A DNA stretch of 64,000 nucleotides from Branchiostoma floridae (taxonomy: Eukaryota > Chordata > Leptocardii > Amphioxiformes > Branchiostomatidae). Made by a program: the position numbers and the translations under genes. The notes below the pieces were generated by a model that was given only the letters and a program-made list of their open reading frames with translations, was not told the origin of the DNA and did not search any database. The stretch lies in NCBI RefSeq assembly GCF_000003815.2, contig NC_049983.1, forward strand, positions 18,011,082-18,075,081. Direction: 5' to 3'. Below are positions 25,701 to 37,700 of this stretch, piece after piece (positions within the stretch are counted from its first letter, which is position 1; the number at the start of each line of letters is the position of its first letter).

Positions 25701-28700
25701 GTCAAGAGAGGCTGCCTGGATGAAACGGAGATCATCAAAACAAATTCATATCCAGCAGATAGGTATGATAACAAATAAAGATGAACTAGCCAAAATATAG
25801 ATGTCATAGATGTCGAGCCCCCCTTGCGTTTCAAGATGGTGGATAACATTTTATTCCGTTAAATGCAATGAATGCCTTTCAGGAGTACTATTAATATTTC
25901 AGTCAAGGCGGCTCCAGGACGAGTATTAAAACACACATTAGTATTGGACACTAGGAAACATTTTAGTTAACGCAGCAATATACTGAAGACGTTCAATGGG
26001 TTTTAAGTCACAGTAAAACATAACTTTGAGGTTGTAAAGTGTTAAAATGTATGCAGTGCACGGTTACATTTTTGCTTGCATCTCTATGGGCGGCCTTCCG
26101 TTCTAGTGATAGACACAGATGAGCAACAAGTAGCTGCGCATTTCGTGGGTAGACCGTTTAGCTGTATATCGACATTGAGGTACTCTTTAGGAATTCTGAA
26201 GGTGTACCACCACATAGCAACAGCACAAGGACGTGTCAGCGGGAAGGCCTTCCGGAATGTAGGGAATGCTAGTGATACAGTCGTGCTGGGGCCTCGAGCC
26301 TGACCTGCGACGTCCTGAGGGAATTCATTAGTATGGGCGACTGGCAATGTTTTAACTACTGTAATTTCTACCTCGCCTTCAGTAAGCATTTGACGTTCAA
26401 ACTATATCATACAATGTTCAACTGGTGGAAACAGTCCCTGACGTACAAGGCAGCGAACTGTAATGACCAGTGCAACTACGTTTGCATGATCATGATCACG
26501 TGCACCTGTATGTACTGAAGTAATGGTTAACGGAATCAGTAATGCACAACTTGAACTTTAATAGCACACTTCTGAATCTACATTGCTCACCTACATTGTT
26601 AAGAAAAGTTAACTCCTTAACTTCAGCTATGAGACAAAATTAAAATCTATAAAAATCACCAGCATAGCAAAGGCCATTCTAAGAATTGACCATGGAGGAA
26701 TAATCCCAGACTACAGAAACCCGCATATCAACAGGGAGTGTCTGAAGCCCCTGTATTTCACGAACCGGACCCTTGAAATGTAGTATAAACAAACTGGACA
26801 TGTCCTGATAGAAGACTAGCAGGTATGCGTAACTTTGTTCGCAGAAATAACGTAAGTAAATGGGGTTTACGGAAAAGGCTGGGCTGTCTACCTGTGCTGT
26901 CTATCTGTGCTGTCTACCTGGGCTAGCTATCACGTCAGGCTACTTGGACCTACGAAAGCCCATTGGGACAAAAGCTGTTTTAGCAGTAGGGGTCGTTTGT
27001 GCTCAATGAAGAAGCTATGTGTGAAGGAACTGTATGTGAATGGGCTGTATGTGAAGGAGCTGTGTTTGAAGGAGCGGTGTGTGAAGGGGCTTTGTGTGAA
27101 GCAATTATGTGTGTTACATAACCCAGAGGTTCTGGGTTCAAATCAGTTGATATGCCACCGATCTTGTGCCCTTTGGAAGGGCTATTAACACGACTTATCG
27201 GGCTGATTGGATCAGTCTTAAGACTGGTGGTTGGTTGGTCAAAGGCGTTCAGGACCCGTTCTTTAGTGACTGTTAGGGTCCAGGCTTCTGCGCCATAAAT
27301 TAGGATCGACAATTGAATTGTGAGGAGCTTAAAATAAGTGTTGCTAAAGTGCAAGGGTCTGGAACAGCTGCCATTCGGTGCTAACTCAGGAAACTCAGGA
27401 CCTTAATACGATAGCAATTACCCCAGGTGTGGCCACAGGACTTAAGGTTTTGAACCACTTACACTGGGAAGGAAGGACCCCTTGTCTTTTCCGTGTGATG
27501 GGTTCCCTATCTGAGGGAGGGCCCTTACCGAAGCTAGGTACTCTTAAAAAAAGGCATGTTAAGAGCCCTTCCCAAGTGCACAAGATCGGTGGCATATCAA
27601 CTGATTCGAACACAGAACCTCTGGCTTATGTAACATACATAGCTCCTTCACACACAGCTGCTTCACACAAAGCCCCTTCATGATCACACACAGCTCCTTC
27701 AAATACAGCTCATCAAACAGCTCATTCACACACTGCCACTTCACACAACTCATTCACATAATAACCCACAGTTCCTTCACACATAGCTTCTTCATTGAGC
27801 ACAAACAACCCCTACTGCTAAAACAGCTTTTGTCCCAATGGGCTTTCGTAGGTCCAAGTAGCCTGACGTGATAGCCAGCTCATGTAGACAGCACAGGTAG
27901 ACAGCACAGGTAGACAGCCCAGCCTTTTCCGTAAACCCAGTGAAATGTAGGCCCTGATAACTGCCATTTATCATCACGCAGGTGTGACGTTTTCCTGACC
28001 TTAACTGAAAGTTGATACATGATGTGCTATGATGCTTATTCCAGTCATCTGCATCCACAGATCCTCTTGTTCACTCGTTGACCTACGTCCTGGTTACAAG
28101 GGATACAAAGCTTCTCACAACCTTTTGCACATTCAAATGTGTCGACGGAACCACCCCTTTCATTTGTGTATCTATCATGATGTCCCACTGAAACGAAAAC
28201 AGATCTACATTGGATGTCAGTTGAAGATGAAAGGAAATGTGCATGATGTAGAAATGGCTGAACTGGTAGCTAGATAAACCAACTACTAAGTACCTAATAC
28301 CAGGTATGTTGATCCCATTGATGTCGTATTTTCCCAGACCAGAACCATCGATCGTAGTTGCAGTGCTGTAGTGGCATTTACACTACATGTAGATAGCTTG
28401 CGAAGCTGGTGTAATACGGAGACGAGCGTTTATACCCACAATGCAGATAAGTTACAGATACAAATGTCAGACACTGGAAAAACGTTTTTACAAGATGCCC
28501 TACATCAAATATCTACTACAACCAATCTAGCTCCATGATACTGTTGATGCAGTTCTCCCTGAGCACGTACCAGTGACGACTTAGAGGCACCAGTAAGATT
28601 TTATGTCAAGATCGTTCCATCGAAACTGGGGCCAGCCTTAAGACAAATAAACACTCTGAGAGATGATGGAGAGACTTAAGTCAGCTACACCTAAAATTTG

Positions 28701-31700
28701 TTTTCCTAGTCCTGGTTAATCTGAGAAGGGTTATCCCGATACTGCAGGTCTCAGTAGATTTGATGGATCACACGTACGTGTATGTCTGATGAAGGTTTGG
28801 ATATGTTCGTTCTGACCACGCTATTAGTGAGACCATAATCTATGTATCGTGTCACACAACGAAAGTTGTCTGTAGATGCTAAGTGTAGCTCACACTTTTC
28901 AAAAAGCTATAGAAAAGAGCAGTGAATCTGACATAGCATCTATTTAATAAAATTATGATATTCGTTTGAGTCATCCATGAAATGTGTTCCATCACGTCAC
29001 CATTATATGTTAACTTCTAACTAAACATAATTAGATGAATATCCTCATCTTCGTTTCATTTGTCTATCCTTGACGATTGTTGTAGTAGTTGTGGCATGGA
29101 AATTGTCTAGCCACAATGTAGTTGTTATCTTTTTAGAACGCATCTGTGATCCATTTTTTTGTTAATGAAAAAATGTGATGTTTCTTTGTGTTAATGAATT
29201 GCATGATCTTTACTAATATTCCTCTACAATAACTCATTAATCGGCCAGGCCGTTCCTGGGCTGCCACCTCAGACGACCACAGTTCCACCCACAACCACCA
29301 CAGCTAGCCCAATGATAACAACAACAACAGAAGCAGCATCGACAACAACAACAACAACAGCAACCACACCAATATCAACATCAACACAAATACCATTGTC
29401 AACAACAGTATCAACTCCTCGCGTTGTTAAAGAAACAACATTATCACCTCAGGTATAACGCTGCAGCCGACACTCTTGCACCGAGGGTTACACCATGACA
29501 TGGGTTTTAATATTTATATAATATTTTATAACATCGTATCATGATATACTACTGCAAGTAACCACACAACTTAGAGGTAAGTCAATTATCATATTTACAG
29601 TACTGATAATCATTGCCTAGTGCCTGTCTTTTCTTTTTACTATCTCAATGTCGAGTCTGTTTTTGCAAACCTTTGTTGAATATTTGCGTCAAAGTCCTAT
29701 GCTACATTTGCATCGTAGCCATCTGCACATCATAAAGATAGGACTAGAAATGCTTTTTTCTTCAATAGCTGCTTTTTCCTAGCGCCTGAGACCCCATGTG
29801 CTCCAAGAGATTTACCGCAGACTCCTACTCCCGCTTTCTGTCACTGTAATAGTACCTCTACCACCGATCCTGCAGACCTGTCCCTAAAGCAAAGCAAGTT
29901 CATGGCACTAAACTCCCGGGTGTCCCATAAATAAGAAAATCTCATATAAGCCGGGGTCATCGCAGGTCAGACACATTGACTGCCTTGTCTCCCCCGGGAG
30001 CACTAGATGGCAGTGGTGGACTATTGCTCGGTAGTCCCAGCATAAATCTGCAAAGGCAATGGATAGTACCTATCGCCAACAGCATTACGGGTAATGGAGC
30101 CAATGCATTTGTAGAATCGACCTATTCGTCCAATGATTAAAAATGGTCATTTATCAGCAACTCTGTTGATACGTACATAAGACCTGATTCACTCTTTGGG
30201 GTAATACATGCTTGATTCTGTGAAATAACTACGGTATATGTTGCACAATGTGTGGCTTTAAATTGGGTATCATTTGGACCTATTGGATGCAATTTCTCAG
30301 GCATAGGATTTCCTCGTGTCGGAGCACCCCTGGGTGTTGAAGGAGGAGGAAATGGAAATCGTCCAACTCTCTCCTCTTTGGCAGCCAACGATCAGTTGAT
30401 TTAAATAAAGAAATGAAACTATGAAGAATTGCAAGTAATTTTCCAATATGAAATATGCTTCAGACATCGCGAGTACAGCGGGAATCCACTGCGTTGTCTT
30501 GAAACGTAAACATATTCAATATTGAGTTGATGATTGTACACTTAATCATCTATGATCATTCACAGCCATACCAAGAAATACATAAGATAAAAAATGATGA
30601 ATCCCAATTAAGGGGATAGCTTAGCATGCATGGCCCATGCATGATAAGCTATCCCCTTAAATCATACTAGCGACGATTCTGTGCAGCACGATATTGATGG
30701 ACAAATTAAAAGCACCCATAAATGTTGTTGCTAATTGCATTATGTCTAAGTCACTTGGGAAATCAATTCTGTTTAAATCCGGCCTCATAAAGTCAATCTA
30801 TCAAATCCAATGTGGGTATGTATCCATTCCTACGTATTTGCGATACTATCTATGACTTCCTTTGAAGTTGTAGACAATTATGGTCCTCAAATTTAAAACA
30901 ATGCACCTGCCACAATATCATTGATATTTGCCTCATGTATAACTGAAAGAGTCTAAGATATACCTATGTTTACCACTTTTATGAGGCTTCATGGCACATG
31001 TGAGTTCCAGGAATCTAACAGAATATATCATATCGTCGACCTAATGAGACTAATCAAAGCACCGAAAAGGCAACAAATTGACAGAAAAAAAAACAATGCC
31101 ACCCCGACTGCTAACCATATTGCAGGGAAGGTCGTGACATAGAATTTGTACCTGCGCTAATTGTGACCCTAAAGCCACATGTGGTTGTGTTGGAATTCGT
31201 TGCGAGTTACGGGGGACCGAAAAAAATGTCAGTAGATGGGATGGAAAAACCATATGTATTTCCTTGAGTTAAGCTTCGCTGTACTCCCACTCAGAGCGTG
31301 CAGTATAGGTCGCAGCTTGCATCCAAATACTGCAAAATGCATTACTTTATTTGGCCTAGGTAATCTTTTATCAATTTGTTTATTCTCAAAAACAGATAAT
31401 ACCCACTTGGTATCTGTTTTGAGAATAAGCACATTGTTTAATGAAACATATTTTTTTTCAGGCAAGCTCCGAGACCTTGTCAACAAATAGGCATTGGACC
31501 AAACCTACTAAACTGGCCAAAGCCAAACAGATGCTAAATGTTGCTGTATGCTTTTCTAAATGCCTATCCATTAAGTTGCATTTTTGATAACATATCTGAT
31601 CACATGATAAATGATGTTTATTTTGCATCTTCTTGCAATTCATTTTTCAGCTTTGCGCAGTAGACCCACCAGATGCACCCTCACGTCTTTCTTCATGGTA

Positions 31701-34700
31701 CACAAACCCTGTGGCTTTAAACTGACATTTCGCTATGTTTGGGCCATGTAGATGGCCCGTAGATGTTACAAGCTACATGCTCTGTCTGTTTCTATTGTCT
31801 TATCTATGCCATCTGTCCAGGTGGCCATTAACTCTTTGTTTATGAAGGTTGTTAAGGAACCGTGACAACAGGATACGTGCTTTGATACAGCAGCTATCCT
31901 TTATCTCGAGGGGGAACACAAGGTTGATCTTTTGAGATTTGGGGAAGATTAACGATATGTCAGATTAGTTTGAAAGCAAAATGTGAATACTTGCACATTT
32001 CTCAATCATCTAGTTTTTCTTCTGTCCATCACATACTTTTATTTTTGGCTTAGACCATGTGAGTGTGTATGTGTGAGTGTGTGTATGTACGTGTGTGTGT
32101 GTGTATGAGTGCGCGAATATGGTGGAAAGCTTTCCAGTGTCTCTCTTTCTCATCCTTCTTTTTTTTTCAACCTATGGTCACCACAGCACTGTTACTCTTA
32201 CAACAAACACGGAGGGTGACTGGGACAAAGAAAGTGCTCTGTATACGTAGCGATTTTCCATGTATCATGACGTCCATCTATTCTTTCACAGCTGATCCCG
32301 AGCAAGAACCAGGCAGACTTGACCAATCAGGAAGCGGATAGCATAGTGACTGTGTTCTTCAATGGCACAAGATCCAAACTTACTGTGAGTAAAATACTTT
32401 CTAAAGATGTAAACATGTAATTTTGATATTTTGTGCAAATTGTAATTACGTATTGCAATTGATATTTCATACGTCCGTGAACTTTCTTCTCCAGTGTCAT
32501 CCTTGTTTACACATAAATTTTCTTGTTATGATTTGTAAATTAAATCTTTCAACAAAATTCTCAAATGTCTCTCACATATATAAACAAGCAAACTGACCTT
32601 ATTGTGGGGTGTTGAAACATTTCTGGTTAATAACATACTTTGACTAGGTGTCAATGGATATCACCTGTATGACTTATGTGCAGCAATTCTGTATTTCTTT
32701 AATCATAACTTTACTTTTCTTTGTCCTAATCAGTGGTGTGAGGAATTTAGATTTTTGAAAACGATGTAAGTTTTTATGACTCATGATCCGTTGGATTTTT
32801 ACAGTGTAGGAACTGAGCCATTATCACTATATCAGTTGATCTTGATGCTATCAGAGTTCTGTTATTGGAGTTGCTCTTTTGATAATGTTATGATATCATC
32901 AGACATGACCCACCTTTCTAAGTTAGGAAGGCATAGATCAGTTGGTAACTAGGGACAGATGTTACCAGCTGTTTTGTTGCCTTGAAATCCAAGGTTGCAC
33001 AGATGAAAGTCATGTTTAGGACAGAAACGAATGAAGATAACAGCACCCCAGCTTAGTACACTATCAGCATGAAAGAAATATTTGAAATTTTCTTAACCCT
33101 GGGTGAATCTACCTTATGGTTTGAACAAGGGCTAGGGGCAATGTGAGGACAAAGGAATCGTATACACCAGTTTGACAACTCAGTTGTTGCTGCTGCCAAT
33201 TTGTCTGATGTTTGTGTATCCAAGCTAAACTCCAAATACAACGTAATTTTAGGCACTTATTGATAAGTAGTTGTTGCACATACTAATACGTCATCATATT
33301 TGAAAACTACATCCAGTTAGACCCAAATTTAATACTTTGAGTTGCTTCTCAGGGTGGTAGGGTCAGGGTTAGGGCGTGTCTAAAACTAGGGGGTTCCCAA
33401 CATTTTTGTAAATATCCCATCTGTTGTCTGCAAATGTGCCAACAGTTACTACAGTAGCAGATAATTTTTGTTATCTGCTTCACTAGAGATACCACAAATT
33501 AACTTCATAAACACTGAACAGACTCAGAGTTGGTCCATAGGGAGGGATTGATGTCTGGTAAGATAGCGCAGTCCTAGCTGAAGAAGATATCATCACATAT
33601 TTCCTTGTAAGGGGATACTGGATGTAGCATAGACTCTCTTATTGAAAACAAACAAGCTGCTGAACATGATAAACTGCACATGTTGAGACATTGTCATGAT
33701 CATGTCATGTAATGGTAACAACAGGACTATACAGTTATAAGAAAGGTGGGTGTTTAAAGCGAAAAACAATACCAGTTGTAGTCAAGCCTTTAGGCTTTAG
33801 GTAAGAACCCAAGACGCAAGAGACGTTTCTGAATACCTCAACTTCCTTGCAGTCAGTAATATGTAGTCAGGACCTTTAATTTGTACTCCAAGCAAATTTC
33901 GAGTATTGACCCCAAATTGTTCATCACGAAAACCTAAATATGATTTTTGAATTTTATAATGATTTTCTATTATTAAAAGAAATTTAAACCCTCCAGGAAT
34001 AATATGATTGATGATGCCAAGGTCAATGTTTTGGTAACAGTCATCTGATGGTTATGCCAGCTTTCTGCCTAGGCTCAATGTATAAAACAGTTCCCATTGC
34101 TCTTAGCTCTGTAATAACTGGAAGCAGAGTGCATCACAGTCCACAAGCACTGAAATGATTTAGTGTAATACAATATGACGGTAAAAGATGAGTGGTTTCT
34201 GCTTCAGTGGAGCATGCTGTATGATTGCCAGAAATTTTGATAAGCACTTTTGGATCTTACCCAGAGTTTGCTGGTAATGTGTTGTCAGCATGGGGTGGAT
34301 GGGACTGAAACTGGGGTTAGCTGATCATCTTGTCAGCTTTCTTTATTCAAATTGTCAGTCATTTCTATTTTTCCAATAAAGTACATGTACTATATTTCAG
34401 TTCAGAAAATATTACTATTATTGGTAGGATTCAAGGTTCTGCTTGGTACATACATGTACTGCTTTATCTGCTTAGCATGCAACTTGTTTCATACAGTATA
34501 GGGTTATCGATATCGCACGCCACACAAGCTGTGTGTACCAGAAATACAGAAACGGAGATTGTTTTCAGGAAGGATTTGTGTGTTTGTGTGTGTTAGTAGA
34601 GGGGTTGTGAAATTTATAGAGAGAATTTTCACAATATCTTTTTCAATCTTCACTGCTAAAATCTGATGTTCCATTTTCTCTTCTGAAGAGGAACATCTGG

Positions 34701-37700
34701 ATCCGGCAGTATGATGAGATGTTCAGAGAAGAGCTGACAAATATCATCAATGAGAACAGTGATGGACAGCTGAATGTCCAACCTGCTGATGTCATCTATG
34801 TGGAACCAACCCCCACCCTTCGGCAGCAGGGGCTGCTGGAAGTCTCTGTCTTTGTGTACAACAGGACCAGCAAGACAGGTGAGAGGACCAACCAATTCAA
34901 ACTACGGTTCCCCGCAGACCTACAAGACATTGGCAAAAATGTAGCTTTTTTTACCAAGTCCAAAGGTCACTGTCTCATCCGTCTGTTTTCCAAGAAAAGA
35001 GCTATATGAATTGAAGATGGACCTCAGGCTAATGGCAAATTACATGTATGTGTAACTGTGCCCATCATAGGCTGGTATCCAGCCTTGTTGAGATTTGGTA
35101 CTCTCCAAGCAGAGGTTAGGCTCCAGCTGTTTTTTAAAAACATTTTTATGTGTTTTTGTCGGGCTTTCTATTTTGTACCGTTTTCTTTGTGTCTCGCCAG
35201 ACAAGAAGAAAACAGTACAAAGTAGAGCGCCCGATGAAAATGGAAAAAAGGGGAAAAAAGTTGGAGCCTAACCTCTGCATGGCGAGTAGAGGTTTGGGTC
35301 CATCTCGGAGATGGATAGACATGGAAAGGAGGCAAACCCAGGACTGAACCAGGTTGGAACCCAGGCCACATGTATATCCACAAATGAAGGGTTTACGAGC
35401 TACCTGAGGTGTTTATGGTTGATATCAATGTCTGGCCAGTATAACCACAGAGTAAACGACCAAGTGAGTACAGTGAGCAAGGTTGTTTATGAGGTGGTCA
35501 TCAGTCACTGGTCAGGCATTACGTCAATGTAAACACTGCGGGAAAAATATACTGATGACATCACTAACCTTTGCAGTCTAACCCTGTAACCAATACAAAT
35601 TTACAAGGTTAACAGCTGACACAGACATTGTTATAAGGTACACATTCCATTTTCTACAAGTTTGCATTATTGGCAAAACATGGTTGTGAGTTGGCCAGCT
35701 ACGTTTACCAGTGTTAAAAACTCTTCTGTACCAGCTGACTACACATTCTGTTTGGATGCATTCAGAGGATGGGACTGGAGCTAAGGATGGATTCTGGGCT
35801 ACTCGCAAATGTGTCCCATCCGAGCTTGGACTCTGGGCTGGGTTGTGGTCAGGAGCAAAATGGAAAGGCCGAAATGTTTCACAGGCTTAAGCCACTGAGG
35901 GTTGACCATTTAATGAAAAACGGAGATCTGTAGACATAGTAGATAACACAGAGACATGAGAGATCCCTCTTGCAATTAATGTGGCGAGCATCACTCAGCA
36001 CATAACACCAGGGGAAGTATCTGGGTTATCTCTGAGGTTGTGTGGTCCATGGGGACAATCATGAGTACTGCTAAGGCTTGAGATTTGTCCTCTCTTTAAA
36101 GGTTTTTAGATTTGATCTTTGTAGTCGAAATCAAGCAATGGGAACAAATCAATATTTATAATGCCTTAGAAGTGAATCAGTCCTCAAGGTGCTGGATATA
36201 TTGCTCCTTGTTCTGGAATCTGTGTCAATCCTCCCCAGGCTGTAATACAAAATCAGATTTTCTACTAATGTGAACAAATTTGATGTGTTTGAGATATGTC
36301 ATAGAGCATTCACACGCCATACAAAAGAGATCAAAGAAATGCATTACTGGTATTAGTTTTTAGAACAATAATTAAAGCTTTATGTAAATTATCCGCCTTT
36401 TCCTTAATCATCCTCCATGACCTACATGTACATTTCACCCTCACCCTCATGCCAGGGGTCTTTTTAAGAAAGGAACCCCCCAGTGCTTTGACCTGCATTT
36501 TTTAGTTTAATTTTGATCAATTATATGGATTTTCTTTCTGAAACATGATGGCTAAACTCAATATTGTCCATGTGTTTTGTTTAGCATGACCTCACTCTTC
36601 CCTGAGGATAATTAATTGTGCAAACAATAGCAATGTTTTTCTTTTTGTGGTCAAAGCTTTTGTGATGATGATGATACATGTACCAAGTGTTGGAACCTAG
36701 ACACAGGCTTATCTTAAGACTTTATGTGTTCCATATGAACCTCAATCAATACAGTGACCTAGATAGGAAAGAAAGCAGCAGAGATTTAATATACCTTGTC
36801 AATCACATGTGGACAAATGCCGGAAGGCACTGTCAAATCTAGGCAGACACTGCTCAGATTAACATTTTCTGAACTGCTTGAATGATTACGCTTCCAATGT
36901 ATGGCTGGTGACTGACAAGGAGGAAGGAAATGAAAGAATGGATCTGACTGGTGGTGATATGTAAGGAATTTGTCAGTGAAAAGTAAGAAGGCCTGTAAGT
37001 ATCCTATTGCCTGTATGGGAAAATAAATCATGGTAGAGGCTGGCCTACAAAAGAAAGAAGAAAGGATGGTTAAGGGTACTATGCAAGAAGACCAAGCCCC
37101 TTAGTTAAACTTTTTGGTGGGTAAATGTTATGTCTTTCTCACAACTTCTTTTTTTCTTTCAAGGAACGGCCACTGGCTGTGGTCTATGAAATTGATAATA
37201 TTTACATTATGGTTGCATTTGTTTAATTGTTGGCACAGTCACGATCCAGAATGCTCATTACTCACCTCTTTGTGTTGTTCAGATAACAAGGTTGAAAAGA
37301 GAGATGCTGACCAACCAACAGTGTCAAAAGGTGTCCTAGAGGCTGCCCTGAATCAACTGAAGTTTCAGTATGAGGAGGGAAATGGAGTAAGTGTAAATCT
37401 ATGTACCAAAGACAGTGGCAATGAAAACTTTATCTTTAACCTTGATAATGAACATTTTTAAAAGGTACGAAGACAGTGGCAATGATGTAATTAAAATACT
37501 GTCACAAGTTTGACACAAAACTTTGGGAGATGGTTTTAACAATTTTAGTCCATCACTTTTTTGACATGTCTCATGATTGTAGCACATAATGATACTTCTT
37601 CATCAGTTCTACTTCATTTTTTGTTGTGTGGATATTTGTGGGATCATTACAGCAAGATAGTTAAACTTACCTTAGATGTCTTTTTAGCTTCATTAAACAG

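Larger units (their letters stand above)
26863..27939. repeat. 1.08 kb inverted-repeat unit in intron 2
   Basis: The left arm (26863-27191) and the right arm (27557-27939) are inverted copies, strongly alike in their outer 150 bp or so (shared GTTTACGGAAAAGGCTGGGC and CAGGCTACTTGGACCTACGA). Each arm also holds a 15 bp minisatellite and a tRNA-like stretch with a B-box-like GGTTC(A/G)AATC. The spacer carries a LINE reverse-transcriptase fragment and unassigned DNA. It may be two head-to-head SINE-like insertions, or one element that duplicated in inverted orientation. Confidence 0.75.

Noticed and set aside
27002-27111. CRISPR-like array from regular 15 bp repeats
   Set aside because: Units are contiguous with no spacers, in a eukaryotic intron; it is a minisatellite.
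27130-27150. tRNA gene suggested by GGGTTCAAATC
   Set aside because: Only a B-box-like motif; no acceptor stem or cloverleaf can be folded. It fits a SINE-like repeat instead.
30608-30660. piggyBac element from the TTAA-flanked palindrome
   Set aside because: Ends begin GGGG rather than the usual CCC-type terminus and there is no transposase; only the TTAA resemblance remains.
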